Position numbers and translations under genes: made by a program. From positions 256,779 through 320,778 of the forward strand of contig JAJVDF010000258.1 of NCBI GenBank assembly GCA_022410635.1: DNA of 64,000 nt. Direction: 5' to 3'. The stretch is from Tretioscincus oriximinensis. Taxonomy: Eukaryota; Chordata; Lepidosauria; Squamata; Gymnophthalmidae. The first letter of the stretch is position 1. Each line of letters opens with the position of its first letter. The notes beneath the pieces are model-generated. The model was not told the origin of the DNA. It searched no databases and worked only from the letters and a program-made list of their open reading frames with translations. This document shows positions 45,885 through 58,487 of this stretch, piece after piece.

Positions 45885-48800
45885 GTCAGTGCAAATCAGA
45901 TTCTTTTTGTAAGGGATTTCCTAAGATCCACCCTGGCATAGTGTGGTTTGCCCTCAGATATATAGACTTCACCCACATGCCACTTGTTTATTTCAGAATT
46001 TCCTGATAATCCAGTGTATCAGTTTACCAGTTTTAATGTATCTTGTTCATACCTTCACAATATATGCTGAGTTTGGTCATTCTGTTGGATTTTCCAGGTA
46101 TGTGACACATTCTCCCAGCAGCCATTTTGGTTTGCTGGTTTGTCAAGAGAAAGCACAGAAGTCCCTTCTACCAAATGTTATTGAATAGTTAGTTGTCAGT
46201 GACAGATACCTTTGCCTCTCACCTCACCAGAACTACCCGTACTTCACAGCCTTTTTTGCAATAATTTTATATAGTGGTTTGATTGCTGGTTTTTCTGGCA
46301 AACTGGTAATCCAGATAATTGGCTCTAAATGGACTCTTTCTTGACAATCTATGATGGATTTCTCATTTTGACACCAGGTTTTGTTCTTCCGACAATATAC
46401 AGAAACACTGATATGATTTGTAAAGACTTCAGAATCAAAGCCTATTTTTCACAATTCCCTCTCCTACTAGCCCAGAACAGATGGGGAACTCTGATGCTAT
46501 CTCTGTGATGAGAGAGATTGGTCTTCGCACTGGCTCTAAAGGCCATGACATATTTGGGGTTCCTAGCTTTTGAAGTTTTCAAAAGTTCATTTTACTACTG
46601 TGTCTTTTGTACACACCCACAATCCCTAAAGACACATCAGTAAAGCAGACCAGAATGTCTTTGGGAGCACCCCAGTCTTCATCCTTGCTATATGAAATGT
46701 ACTAGAAAATGCAGAAGCCTTTCATAAACCACACCACTGCATGAAAGGGAAGTCTATGGTCCCCTTCTAGCACATGAGGAAAGGTCCAAAATGTAGTGCT
46801 CATTAATGCCTTACAATACATTGAAATTAACAAAATTTTAGATCTTTTGAATTTGTGGCCATCATTACAATGATATATGCTCTCTATTATGAGTCAATGA
46901 AAAATTGCCGTTTTCTTCAAAGCTGCTTACACTTGCAGTTCTTGCTGCTTACAATAGAAGCTGCAGCTTTTCACTGCTTTCGAACTGTAGCCAACTATTG
47001 ATTTAAGAATCTTGTTTAGACTCATCATAGAAATGACGCATGAAGCTTTCCTTGTTCTTTTCATACTAATTTTGCTTTGTAAATTTGTGTAAAAGGATTT
47101 TGATTAAAGTTTGGACATCTTTGGTTGTGTTTCTGAGATATTTCTATTTTGGTTCTGACATGAACTAGATGTTTTAGCATAATTTGAGTTTCAAATAGAA
47201 ATCCTTGCCATTAACTATTGGCTTTGGAATAGATCATGTAGAGCAATTATTGGTTTTCCAAACGTATGTGTATATAGAGAAGAAAACAAGGAAATTGCCT
47301 TTTTATTTTGAAACTCTGCCCTGCTCCATGATCCAAAAACCCCTATGAAGAAGACATATATAATCATTGTCTGAAGTGAGAAAGGAGCTCTGAATGTGAC
47401 TGACATTTCTTTAGATATATACCCAAGTATAGGATTCAGAAAAATGAAGGCTTAATATAAGGAATGTAATCATTGTTGATGGAGCCTGGCTTTTTTGCCA
47501 GCAGTTCTGGCATCAATATCTTACTGCTGTGATTAATATTTGCTTATTGTTGAAGTTGGGTTTATTCTTCTTTCTTACTTGTAAAACGGTTATGACATGT
47601 TGCATAATTCTGCTTTACCTAAGCTTTTGGATGTGACCGTGATATCCATCTCCAGAGGGACTAGAAAAGGGCAACAATTTTTGTGAGGATGTTCTTTTAT
47701 GTCTAGGCTGGTCCTGAAAAAGTGTTAACAACTGGTATACTGTATTAGACATTTCCTTATTTGATCAGAAATGACATTTGTATTAGAAATAACATTTGTA
47801 TCACTAGCAGACAATCTTGGTAAACTTCATATGTGACCATATGTTAAATGTTGGCTGTAGCTGTTCAATCATGACAACTCATGATTTTGAATAGGAAGTG
47901 ACTAATTTTTGGTTCTGTAGTGGATGCACTTCTCAAATACTGGTCATATTTCTTATTTTTGAATACCAAAGGGATTCATATACCAAAGGGATTTGTATTG
48001 TCATATTTTAGGAATACTCTGTTTCATAACTGGCAGGAAATAGAAAAAACATGAATTGTATAAATGCACATACCAATATGTTGCATGCGTTTGTTATGGT
48101 AAAGAATAGTTCTCTTGTAGTTTTGTAGTTTTGAAACTAAAATGCNTTTTCCTAGTTCTTCTGTCATTACAATTGCCTTGGGGTTTTTTTACATCATCTT
48201 ATTAACACAACTTAATGTGTTTATTAAGACTTCAAATGCTTACTTATTATTACAGAGTAATTTATTCATAATTAAATTGCTAGCAGGTCAACTGCATGAT
48301 AATAAATTGGCTCACAAATTTGGAAAATGATTTTTTAAAATGAAATAATGATGAATCATTGTATTTACTACTTCCCATTTTTCAAGATTTCATAACAATT
48401 TTCGTGCAATTTGCTATTACTTCTGGTCACTTGTTTGCTTTATTTTAATTAATACCTCTGCATAATAATAATCACAGAGTTGATTTTTAGTATGTGAGTG
48501 TGTCTTAAAGAATGCCAAGTGTCCCTAATACTGGCAACCAAGAATAGGCTGATTGGAATCTGGATACATATTAATGAATGTATTTTTAATAGAAATCAGT
48601 GGTATGAAACTTTTCAGTTGTTACCAATAGATTTTAAGTTCTATTCAAATCTTTGATTTATTTCCATGTATTAAGTTCTATTGGTTTATTTTCATCTCAT
48701 TCACTTGTAGCAAAAGAAAAAGAAAAAAAATCCACCTTCAGTAGTTTAGNGACTTTTTTTGTAGCATTCATTTAATCTTCCTATGATTTCTAGCCAGAAA

Positions 48801-48914
48801 GGTTCAGGGTTGAGGGCAAATTAATATGTGATGATCCCTCCTGCAAACCAACTCCAAGTGATTTCTAAATCTGGAATCACACTGGCTGAAAAGTTACTTA
48901 GGGATGGCAGCATC

Positions 48915-49218
48915 TAGAAGAAGAAGAAGAACTGGGTTCTTATAGCCCGCTTTTCTCACTTTTCAAAGGGACTCAAAGTGGCTTACAAGGGTATTTTGCA
49001 CAAAGGCTTACATTCTATCTTCCCTACCAGGCTGTGGTGGTTCCCATATATTTACTTGCAGTCAGTTGCAATTTCTTTCAATTCTTGTTTTCAAATAGCT
49101 GGGTTAGCTAGAGCTACAGGCTAGGGGAAGGTGCTCATCCCCCCTCACGTCTGACGCAGGGCTTCGAAATCCAAGCTCCCAGATGAGACACCATTTCCTT
49201 AGCAACTGAGCTATTCAA
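48915..49218 (-). mobile_element. tRNA-derived SINE with TTC tail, copy 4
   Basis: In reverse: A-box region (GAATAGCTCAGTTGCTAAGG), B box (GATTTCGAAGCCC), body (CCTGTAGCTCTAGCTAACCC, GACTGCAAGTAAATATATGG), AAGCCACTTTGAGTCCC, GGCTATAAGAACCCAG, then TTCTTCTTCTTC. It is about as intact as copy 3. Confidence 0.85.
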
Positions 49219-51279
49219 AGGGGAGAAATGACATTCCTGAAGGGCAATAACTGGCAATTAATGTGAATTAGAACTGGTGTGGGAACAATATCAGCACGCT
49301 ATCACCTAAGCTTCACTTGAGTCTTTTTAAATGCGTGTGAATGCAGCATTAGATATAATATTGGCTGCATCCATATGGCACTTATTTATTTTTGGACAAG
49401 CTCCCCCTTCACAATGTGCACAGGCTGAGATTACCCACAATGCTATCACTCTTTTCTAGAAGATGTAATCTTTTAAACTTTCACCATTTTGCACCTCCCC
49501 TTCCCATATCTAGGCCACAGTAGACCACTCTAAGATTCACAACCTGTTCTGTGCCAGGATGAAGCAGCTGAGGCAACTGATTTTTTTGCTTTCCATACTC
49601 TGGTCACTAATTCTGAAGACTAGTCCCAATCATTAGAGCTGGCACCCAGCCTCCAAAAGGCTGAAAAAATATTGCTTCCAATCTCTATGGTCCTAGAAAG
49701 CTTCTTTTTGGTGACTTTTTTCTTTTTCCTTTGCCCTGCCAAAATAGGCTCTTTACATTCATTCCAGAATAGTGTGCCATGTGAAGTCTTCTTCTCTTCC
49801 AGACTGTTATTGCTAGTCCACAGGTAGACAGTTTATTGGGTCTACTGCTCTATCATGGAATGGTGCAGTCGTTAAGGAGATATATGCTATGAATATATAT
49901 ATAGGGGAAGTTCCAAAAATAAAGTGAAATACTGGGAATAAGAAATGTAAAAAAAAGACTGAAACAGTAGGAGATTGTACTTGTTAAAAAGCAGAGTCAT
50001 GCAATATAATATGTATTCTAATCACTAGAACAGTGACGTAAAATACTTGTAGGCTTAAAAAGGAAAGGATGGATACTGCGATGTAAAGAAAGTGAAAGTG
50101 CACCCAAGCAGAGCTACACAAATACTGATGAAGAGAAGGACTAGAAAGATCAAAGGGCTAAAAAGGACACAGGACAAAAAGCAAAGTTGGATCTCCCACC
50201 AGTTTGGCAGTGAGAACTTGCCTTCTGTGCAAATAATAAACAATTAAAACCAGTAAAATAAAAATGCTTAGATCATGATAGAAGAAATCTCTGTACAGGT
50301 ATTGTGAGTTTGTGATGTTATAAATGATGACAAGTTTCTGAATTTGTGAAGATTACTAGCTCCAATGGAAGTACCTCTCCAAAGTCTCTTCTTTCAATGA
50401 ATGGAGACAGGTTCAGTGGCAAAGATAGTGTTTTGATAAAGGAACGCAGCTTGAAGAAGACAAATAGATAATGTATAATGGTCAGAACAGCTTTTTCATG
50501 AGAAAACTGCTGGACAGGGGTAACCCTATTTTAACATAGTTGCTTCAAAACACCTGCCATGTGTAGTCAATAAAAGATAGAAGAGGAAAGAATTGGGAAG
50601 TAACAGGCAGGAGAGAAAGTTCTTTGCTACTGTTATGACATGCAAAGAAAGGTTCCTTGGTAGAAACTCCTTGGGAGACCAAAATCCTAACAATTCCTGT
50701 GTGAATTTGACCTTTGATGTCTACTACAAGCTCTTTGAAAGCCAACTGGCATAATCTATCTAGAGGCAACTGTTTCTGCAGCAATTCTTGCCAGCTTGAC
50801 TATAACTGGCCCCAAAATTTCAGGGGCTTGAAGGTGTGTGCCAATTCAATTAATATGTTGGATGCTGTTTTTTCCATGCATGTTTATATTCTTTCCATTT
50901 TGTCCTTGTTACATTTGTACATTTGTGACTTTGAAAGGAAAAATGTATTGTTCAGAAAAAAATATTAAGTAGTTAAATGCCTTTTTTACGTCAAGGAAAA
51001 GCAGCCACCTGCATGCACTTCTAAAAATGTACTTTCAAAATGTCTTGAAAGTGAATTAGTGCTAGGTTAGCAATGCTAGAGAAACATGCTACTACCTCTG
51101 TTTAAGTAGCTTCCACAAAATCTGACTAAAAAGAAAAGCTGACAGGTGTTAGATAGAAGAGCCTACATTCTAAGACATTAAGATGGGGTAAACAAAGTTA
51201 AGGAAAAAATGTCCAATATCAGATTCACTCTCAAGTGAATTTGGGAGGAGGTCCTTCCTAACCTTAATATGCTTAACGT

Positions 51280-52710
51280 TAATAAATCCCCAGGGCCAGA
51301 TGGCATTCGCCCAAGAATTCTTAAATAACTCAAATGTGAAATTGCTGAACTTCTAACCAAAATATTTAATCTTTCTTTAAGATCAGGCATAATACCAGTA
51401 GATTGGAGGGTAGCTAACACAACACCAATCTTCAAAAAAGAATCCTGGAGTGATCCCGGAAATGATAGAACTGTCAGTTTAACATCAGTTCCAGGTAAAG
51501 TGTTGGAAACCATAATTAAGGACAAAATTACTAAACATATGGAGAAGCACGCATTGTTGAATGAAACTCAGCATGGCTTCTGCAAAGGTAAATCATGCCT
51601 TCCCAACTTGCTAGAATTCCTTGAGAGTGTTAACAAACATGTAGATAAAGGGGATAGAGTTGATATTATCTATCTAGATTTTCAGAAGGCTTTTGATAAA
51701 GTCCCTCATCAAAGGCTTCTAAAAATGCTCCACACTCATGGTTTAAGAGGACAGATTTTGTCCTGGATTAGAAACTGGCTAAACGATAGAAAACACGGTA
51801 GTAATAAATAGACGGTTCTCTGAGTGGAAAGAGGTAAGAAGTAGGGTACCCCAGGGGTCCGTATTGGGACCTTTGCTTTTCAATANATTTATAAACGATC
51901 TGAATGCCGAGGTACATAGTGAAGTAGCCAAGTTTGCTGATGACACTAAACTGTTCAAGGTAGTGAAAACTAAAAATGATTGTAAGGCATTCCAGAGTGA
52001 TGTATTGAAATTGGGTGACTGGGCATCAAAGTGGCAAATGCATATCAATTTAAGCAAGTACAAGGTCATGCACATTGGGGCAAAGATCCCCAACTACTCC
52101 TACCACATGATGTGAACCAATCTTTCTGTAACTGAGCAAGAAAAGGATCTTGGAGTATTGGTGGACAATTCAATGAAGATGTCAACCCAGTGTGCAGTAG
52201 CAGCAAAAAAGGCAAATTCCATGTTGGGGATAATTAGGAAAGGAATCGAAAACAAGTCAGCAAATGTTGTTTTGCCTCTTTATAAATCTGTGGTGAGGCT
52301 ACATTTGGAATACTGTGTTCAATTCTGGTCACCACATCTCAAGAGGGATATTATGGAACTAGAGAAGGTGCAGAAAAGGGCAACAAAAATGATCAAGGGT
52401 CTGGAGCACCTCCATTATGAAGTCAGGCTGCAACCTCTGGGCCACTTCAGCCTAGAAAGGCGTTGTTTGAGAGGTGATCTGCATGGGATGGATAGGGTGA
52501 ATAGAGAAAAAATGTTTTCTCTATCACACAACACTAGGACCAGAGGGCACTCCTTAAAACTGATGGGTAGAAAAGTGAGAATAGACAAGGGAAAGTATTG
52601 TTTCACCCAGAGTGTCATCGGCCTATGAAATTTACTTCCTGAAGATGTGGTGGTAGCTAACAGCTTGGATATTTTCAAGATAGGACTAGACAGGTTTATG
52701 GACACCAAGG
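51280..52710 (+). pseudogene. CR1 ORF2 reverse-transcriptase fragment
   Basis: Motifs in order: NKSPGPDGIRPRILK (51285), HGFCKGKSCLPNLLEFLE, IIYLDFQKAFDKVPHQRLL (palm A), PQGSVLGPLLFN (box B), KFADDTKLF (catalytic box C, Asp pair kept), EKDLGVLVDNSMKMSTQCA, LPLYKSVVRLHLEYCVQFWS, KRATKMIKGLEHL, FSLERRCLRGDL, then a LWNLLPE-type C-terminus in which the Trp is a stop (TGA at 52626). Stops and frameshifts separate three main frames (51500-51811, 51864-52115, 52158-52628). It is dead but moderately young. Confidence 0.9.
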
Positions 52711-52718
52711 GTATAAAT

Positions 52719-53341
52719 CAGAGGTTCTCAAACTTATTTTGTCTACCGCCCACTTCGAGAATTAATTATTTTCTAGCGCCCCCCAAATTTTTTTACTTTA
52801 CTACATCTTAAGAATCACAATCGCAGTCATTATTTTAATAATTAAACTATTTCAAATGCCAAAGTAAAGAATTGAGTATTAAAAACTTGCTAATGACACC
52901 ACTCACAGTATTCACCACCGCACATACAGCACTTTACCTAGTCGCTAAATTNACTTGTTTTCGTAATATCGTTGAATGACATGACTGGCTGGATGGTGCG
53001 TGCGCTTTTGTATGAGGCAGCAGGTGGGCCTAGTACTTTCGAGAATGGACTAGAAACTTCTCGCTTCGCATTGGAGCTTACCGCCATCTATGGTACAGTT
53101 TGACAACTATCAGACAGGAAATAGTTACTGTCTAGTCCCCTAGATGGCGTTACACGAGGAAACACGCATTAAGCATAAAGGAGCGGTAAAGTTTGTGTTA
53201 AAAGCAAAAAAACATTTTTAAATTAGCCATCNCCCCCATAAACCGCTTCAACGCCCCCCAATCTTCTCTGTGCCCTCACTGCCCCCCTATAGGCCTCCAG
53301 CACCCACAAGGGGGCGTTATCACCCACTTTGAGAAAGACTG
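52719..53341. mobile_element. Non-autonomous hAT (Charlie-like) element with 8-bp TSD
   Basis: The ends CAGAGGTTCTCAAACTT and, on the other strand, CAGTCTTTCTCAAAGTG form a hAT-type inverted repeat. An exact duplication GTATAAAT flanks it (52711-52718 and 53342-53349). The interior is noncoding. C-rich blocks near each end (CTAGCGCCCCCC; CCCCCCTATAGG) are subterminal repeats of the sort transposases bind. Confidence 0.93.
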
Positions 53342-54027
53342 GTATAAATGGATCCTAGGATGGATATCTGGATGTTGCCTCTGGGATGGTGCAACAGGCA
53401 GGATTCCTGGAATCCATTTGTAGGGAGTCATGAACAGGTGCATATTTTGCTTTCCTTTATTCAGACTGCCCAAGTGTATCTGGTGGGCCTCTGTTTGAGA
53501 CAGAAACTGAACTAGATGGGCTCTGGCCTGATCCAGTATGGTTCTTCTTATGTTCTCTTGAAGTGTGTCCCACCACACCCTAAGTCAATTCTCCCCCTTC
53601 ATTATTGGAAGATTATAGCTTTTCATTTAGATATATGGGTTGCATGTATGTATTGTATCTTTTATTGAAACAATTAGTTTTCTCTTTAAAGAAAGAAACC
53701 AAATTAATGTTACTAATCATTTCTAATAGAGACAGAATAAGGTAATAAAAAGGGTCTAATTTCATTTTTTGCAAATAATTAAGGCAAAAAGACAAGAGTT
53801 GTGAAAAATCTAATTTTATAATTGTTTCCTATAAACATGATTGCCCATAAAAATTGAACATAATAGGGATGACATCTGTTCATATAATATGTCAAAAAAT
53901 TAGAAAGACCATATGTTTTCTTTCTTTGTTATTCTTTTTAAAGCTTCCAGTGCCATGCTGGAATCCTTATAATTTGATTTAAGCTTTTCAGCTTTCAAAG
54001 ACTGAAAGGACAATTGTTTCATAACTA

Positions 54028-54371
54028 TGGCTGCATGCACACGATGACTTAAAAACCACTACAAAGCTAAAACCCAGAATATAGCAGTCGTGTGTCCTTG
54101 TACACCAAATGTTTATATTCTGTGATCAGTTCCCCAGCTCTATAAAATCGCTCATTGATCTTGTCACAGTGCAGTCCGAGAAGTTTTTTTTTACTCATAA
54201 CGGCCAATAGAAACAACTGCCGTGTTCTTGCTTGTTTTAACACCTCGCCTCTGATTCCATGATAAATGGCATTTATTGCAGGTTGACTACTGAAAAGCAC
54301 TTAGCACGTGTGCGTGAGACTTCCAGATTGCGCTCTGAATGAGGTAGAAAATAGCTTTGTGCACGCAGCCT
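54028..54371. mobile_element. Miniature inverted-repeat element of unknown superfamily, copy 2
   Basis: The ends TGGCTGCATGCACACG and, reversed, AGGCTGCGTGCACAAAG form an inverted repeat. The interior is shared with 56319-56740: AGAATATAGCA.TCGTGTGTC, a T-run with ACTC, GAAACAACTGC, AATGGC.TTTA. It is noncoding. Confidence 0.65.
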
Positions 54372-56318
54372 ATGTTGTTTTCTCTAGTTGTCCCCTACAA
54401 TTGCTTGCTAGTCATACTAGGACAGTGTGGCTGGAGTATCACACCTACTTCACAAAGTTGATAAATATAAATAATAAAAAGTTCTATGCTATTGGGGGTC
54501 TCTTTCTTGAGGCTTCTTTGCTTTTGCTTCCACAGTAGTTCAAAACACTGTTGCTACAAGCTGGCTAGGACTCCTTCCTTCCCAACTTCCTTCCTGTAAA
54601 TGAGGGGAAGAGGGTGGGTTGATGGTAGGTTGTCTACAGGGTGGAGGGCTCATAGCGAGAGGCCTGCCCCTTCCCTCCAGATGCCCCATGATTGGCAACA
54701 GGGCATCCAAGAGAGAGGGGGACAGCTGCCACTTCCCATTAATCTTAGTGGCACCTGCCAGAAGAAACTGGGGCCTTGCAACCCACTAGGCCTATCCTGA
54801 GCCTTGCTTGGCACACATCTCAGAGTTTAATGAGAAATAGCATTGCTAGAGACTGTTGACTCTTTTAACAATGGGCATAATAACTAGTTTAATATAAAAC
54901 ATACTATTATGGAAAAAAAGATGCCGTTTATACTTATAGTGATTAATTCCATAAGCATGATTCCAAGTTAAAAAAGCCTAAGTTGTTCAATGGATTCTTG
55001 GTCATTTATTATTGATTTATGTGTTATAGTTTTGCTCTGTAGTATAACTTATACTATAAGTCTATAGTATAAGTTCTCATTTGTAATATATGTTACTGAT
55101 CCGGAGCAAAGAACCCTAGAATATGCTATGAGTGTCTGATGAGCTGTAATAACAGTAAAACTGGTCACATCTCGCACATAGAACTATGTAGAATAGCAGG
55201 TTATCGGTAGTTATAGATACAATAGAAAAAATGAGCAACACTGGTTCAAGCTGATTCAAAGCAGCACCTTTCTAACTGTGCAGAGTTCAGTTCACACCAA
55301 ATTGGAACAAGCTGAATTGTTTGATTTATACTATTCAAATTCGAACCAGATTTGTGCATAGAGAATAGTCAAGCTCCTTTTCCAAGGCTACCTGGCCCAT
55401 GAGACCAGCCTGATCTGGAAGAGATGTCTCACCTGGGTATTTCCTGCTAAGGAAGTGGAAGTGTACCCACCCTTATAAAAGTTAGGTATTATGAATTTGT
55501 TTGAAATGAGACTATTATTGAAAGTTTCTAGATTAACAGAACATTCCTTATTATAAGTCTTTTTAAGCTTGAAATAAAAATCTCATTTCTATGCACCTCT
55601 CAAATGGGGATATGTAAACCAATGGACTTTTATGATAGGTAATCTGTATAGAGAAGCACTTCAAGTAGCAAGTAATTTTCTTAATGTTAAATTTAATTCA
55701 TATAATAAATGAGTCACTTCTGCTATATATCAACTAACATGTCTTTCATTACTGGCACTAATTCAGTCCTTAACCTGAGGAAAGGATTTAGGGTCTACTA
55801 ATGAGGAAGCTGAACAGACTTCTGTCTGGCATGGAAGACCATGAAATATACTTTCAGGATAACTGAGCAAAAATAATCTGTTGTAGCTNGTGTTCGCCAG
55901 AACCTCAGTTCTCGATAGAAATAAAATTATTTAATTTATTTCTCTAATACACTTGCAGTAAGGACACACTGGTAGAATATTTATATTGAATCTTGAACAG
56001 CAGGTCAGTCATTATAATAGATATCAATTTTGTCATTTTTTGTTTGCAATTCAATTTCTATCGAACCAAACTGATAGGCCAGTTATTTATTAAATTCAAA
56101 CACAGGTTCAGAAATCAATTTGTCAAAAACATTTACAGCCTCCTGTAATGGAAACCATCTGAGTAGTAGATATCATGAAAGCTCCCTCCCTTAACAGAAA
56201 ACATCTGAGAAACAGACTTGTCTACGTAAGTTCATGTTGTCTCCCTCCCTTATTGGAAAACTTCTGAAAAGTACATATTGACTATCTTTTTCTTGATAGT
56301 CTCTACTTTGCTAGACAT

Positions 56319-56740
56319 AGGCTGTGTGCACACCACTACGTAAAAACTGGAATAAAGTTATATTCTAGAATATAGCAATCGTGTGTCTGTGCACACGAAA
56401 CATCTACATTCTATGGCCAATGCCTCAAATTGATCCTCGATCTCGTTGCATGCTGCCCGAGGCTTTTTTTTTTTTACTCGCAGCAGTCTGTGGAAACAAC
56501 TGCTGCGTTCTCGGTTGTTTCATCCTCCCACATGAAATTTGTGCACACGCCTGCATGCCGCCACAGAACAGAGAGGACGGGAACTCTCCAGAACGATGCC
56601 TGAATATCACAGCAGTAGTTTATTCCAGAATAAATGGCGTTTACTGTGGGACGACTGCTCAACAATGCTTAACCTATGAGCTGTAGTCTTCCTCGTCTCA
56701 CTTCGATCGAGGTAGAAATATGCTGTCTGCACGCAGCCAT
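56319..56740. mobile_element. Miniature inverted-repeat element of unknown superfamily, copy 3
   Basis: Ends AGGCTGTGTGCACACC and, reversed, TGGCTGCGTGCAGACAGC. It has the same internal landmarks and orientation as the copy at 54028-54371 and is about 80 bp longer. A near-palindrome around GTGTGCACACGA lies near the left end. Confidence 0.65.
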
Positions 56741-57431
56741 AGAAATAAAAACTGTTTTTCTTGTGTAAATTTCCACTTGTGACTGCAAAAAAATTAGCAC
56801 CCTATAAAACCTCAGATGAATTTAAAAGATAGGTTTTCCTTTTAAAAATAACAAGGAAAACAAACAGCCAATGACAGAAGAGCAGGAAATTACCCCAGGG
56901 TGTCACTATAAGTGAATTCATGAGGAAGAGAAGGGGTTTATTCCTATATGTGGAGAAAGGGAAAGTCTTTTATAGGTCAATAGATAGAAATAATGCTACA
57001 AAGTCAGTATTTTGAATGCATCCAAAGATCAAAGTGAATGTTTTCCCAATTTATCCTAAAAGCAAGCATACAGTTTTTCAAAAGCTAATTCCTTTAATCT
57101 TTCCCATCCTTTCTGTGAAACTCCAAATGTTGACGTGGACCTCCACTTATATATTTTAATATGGCTGGAGTGGCATGTAAATAAACATAAAATTAAATAG
57201 AACAGCAATAGATGTTTCTAGGGCATTTGATTGAATGATGTACATTTAAAAATTATTCCTGATGTTTAAAAGATGTTGAATTACTTGTTAAACATATAGA
57301 ATTGCATAGGATTGACTTTTTTTCTACTGCGCTGTAAAATGACCAAATGAAAAGGGTCAATAGCAGAATTGTTTGTACCATCCATTTATGTAGTTTCTGC
57401 ATCTGGATTCAAAACTCATTTTCTTCTGCTA

Positions 57432-57632
57432 ATTTCAGAGAAATAGCCGTGTTATTCTAATAGAAAGTCCAGCAAAGAAGCTAGCAGCATTTTGAGACTA
57501 ACTTGAGAAAAATGGGTGGCATAAGCTTTCGTAGACACATGTGAAGAAGTAGACGTGTCTACAATAGCTTATGCCACCCACTTTTCTCAAATTAGTCTCA
57601 AAGTGCTGCTAGCTCCTTTGCTGGACTTTCTC
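57432..57632. mobile_element. Penelope-like foldback element, copy 3
   Basis: Arms about 57463-57537 and 57556-57630 are complementary (GAAAGTCCAGCAAAG ... CTTTGCTGGACTTTC), and the whole folds into one long hairpin. It begins TTTCAGAGAAATAGCCGTG, as in the copy at 27993. The centre has a decayed hammerhead-like core (GTGAAGA, CAATAGCTTATGC), while the left arm keeps CTTTCGTAGAC, the complement of the intact GTCTACGAAAG. Flanks CTGCTA on both sides may be a short target duplication. Confidence 0.72.
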
Positions 57633-58199
57633 CTGCTAGTGAGGGATTTTTATTTTAAGTATCTTTTAAATATTTCACTTTTTTGTTGTTATTACCTGTT
57701 TGGGATCTATTGGCAGAATATACATTTTAGATATATAAATAAACTAGTGAAATAAGCCCGTTGTCCTATAGGAGAGGTCTGGCTCACTGTTGTGTTTCCT
57801 CTCACCTCCCTTTATTCTTTTTCTTAGTAAAAACAAGCAGGAGAGCTTTTCACACCAGTTGTAGGTGTAAGCATGTTTTTCTGATTTTGTGTGGTAACTC
57901 TATATAACTGAAATCCATTTTCGGGTACTCCAAAACATGTTAAAAGTTGGTTCTGTGTGAACTTGTATGCTGGATAAGGCCTTCTAGCTGAACACATTTA
58001 CATCAAAGCTTTATAATAAGCTTTTTTCATCATGAAAAAATGGAGTAGAAAAGCAATTACTTCTGTCGGGAAGTAAACTGGCAGTTTGTTCTAGTTTACA
58101 CCTTGGACACCGTCTACACATCTACACCATCTACGGGAAACCTAAAAATTAGGTAACAGACATACACAGGGTTTAATGATTAAAATGTTAGCTTTGAGG

Positions 58200-58487
58200 A
58201 AGGGTTAGAATAATGTAAGTTCATGCTGCTTACCTTTTTCTCTTTGCCTGGCCCCATGAATTTCTCCTCGATCCCAGGCAGTAAGCAAGCAAAGCAGCAA
58301 CAGCAGCGCCTCCTTCTGGCACCCAGTGGCAGTGCAGGCTTCACCCAGGCAGCCTCCCTCTTACTCCTTGCCCACCCGGGCTGCTGACAACACGCTTGTC
58401 GTGGGCGAGCACACAGGCCCACTGGTGGGCCAGATNTAAGTCCTTGCCGGGCCACATTTTGCCCGCGGGCCGTANTTTGAGGACTGA
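58200..58487 (-). mobile_element. hAT-type element end, truncated
   Basis: On the minus strand it starts CAGTCCTCAAA.TACGGCCCGCGGGC, a hAT-type terminus common in vertebrates, followed by GGCCCGGCAAGG and other GC-rich sequence. No matching second end was found. Confidence 0.6.

Larger units (their letters stand above)
51160..53565 (+). mobile_element. CR1-type LINE, 5'-truncated, with hAT insertion
   Basis: Reverse-transcriptase coding sequence (from about 51280) runs to about 52710, then a 3' UTR is split by a hAT element (52719-53341) and resumes at 53342. It ends with GAACTAGATGGGCTCTGGCC, GATCCAGTATGG and TTCTTATGTTCT, the terminus seen in four other fragments in this window. ORF1 and the endonuclease domain are absent, as usual for 5'-truncated copies. 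Confidence 0.9.
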
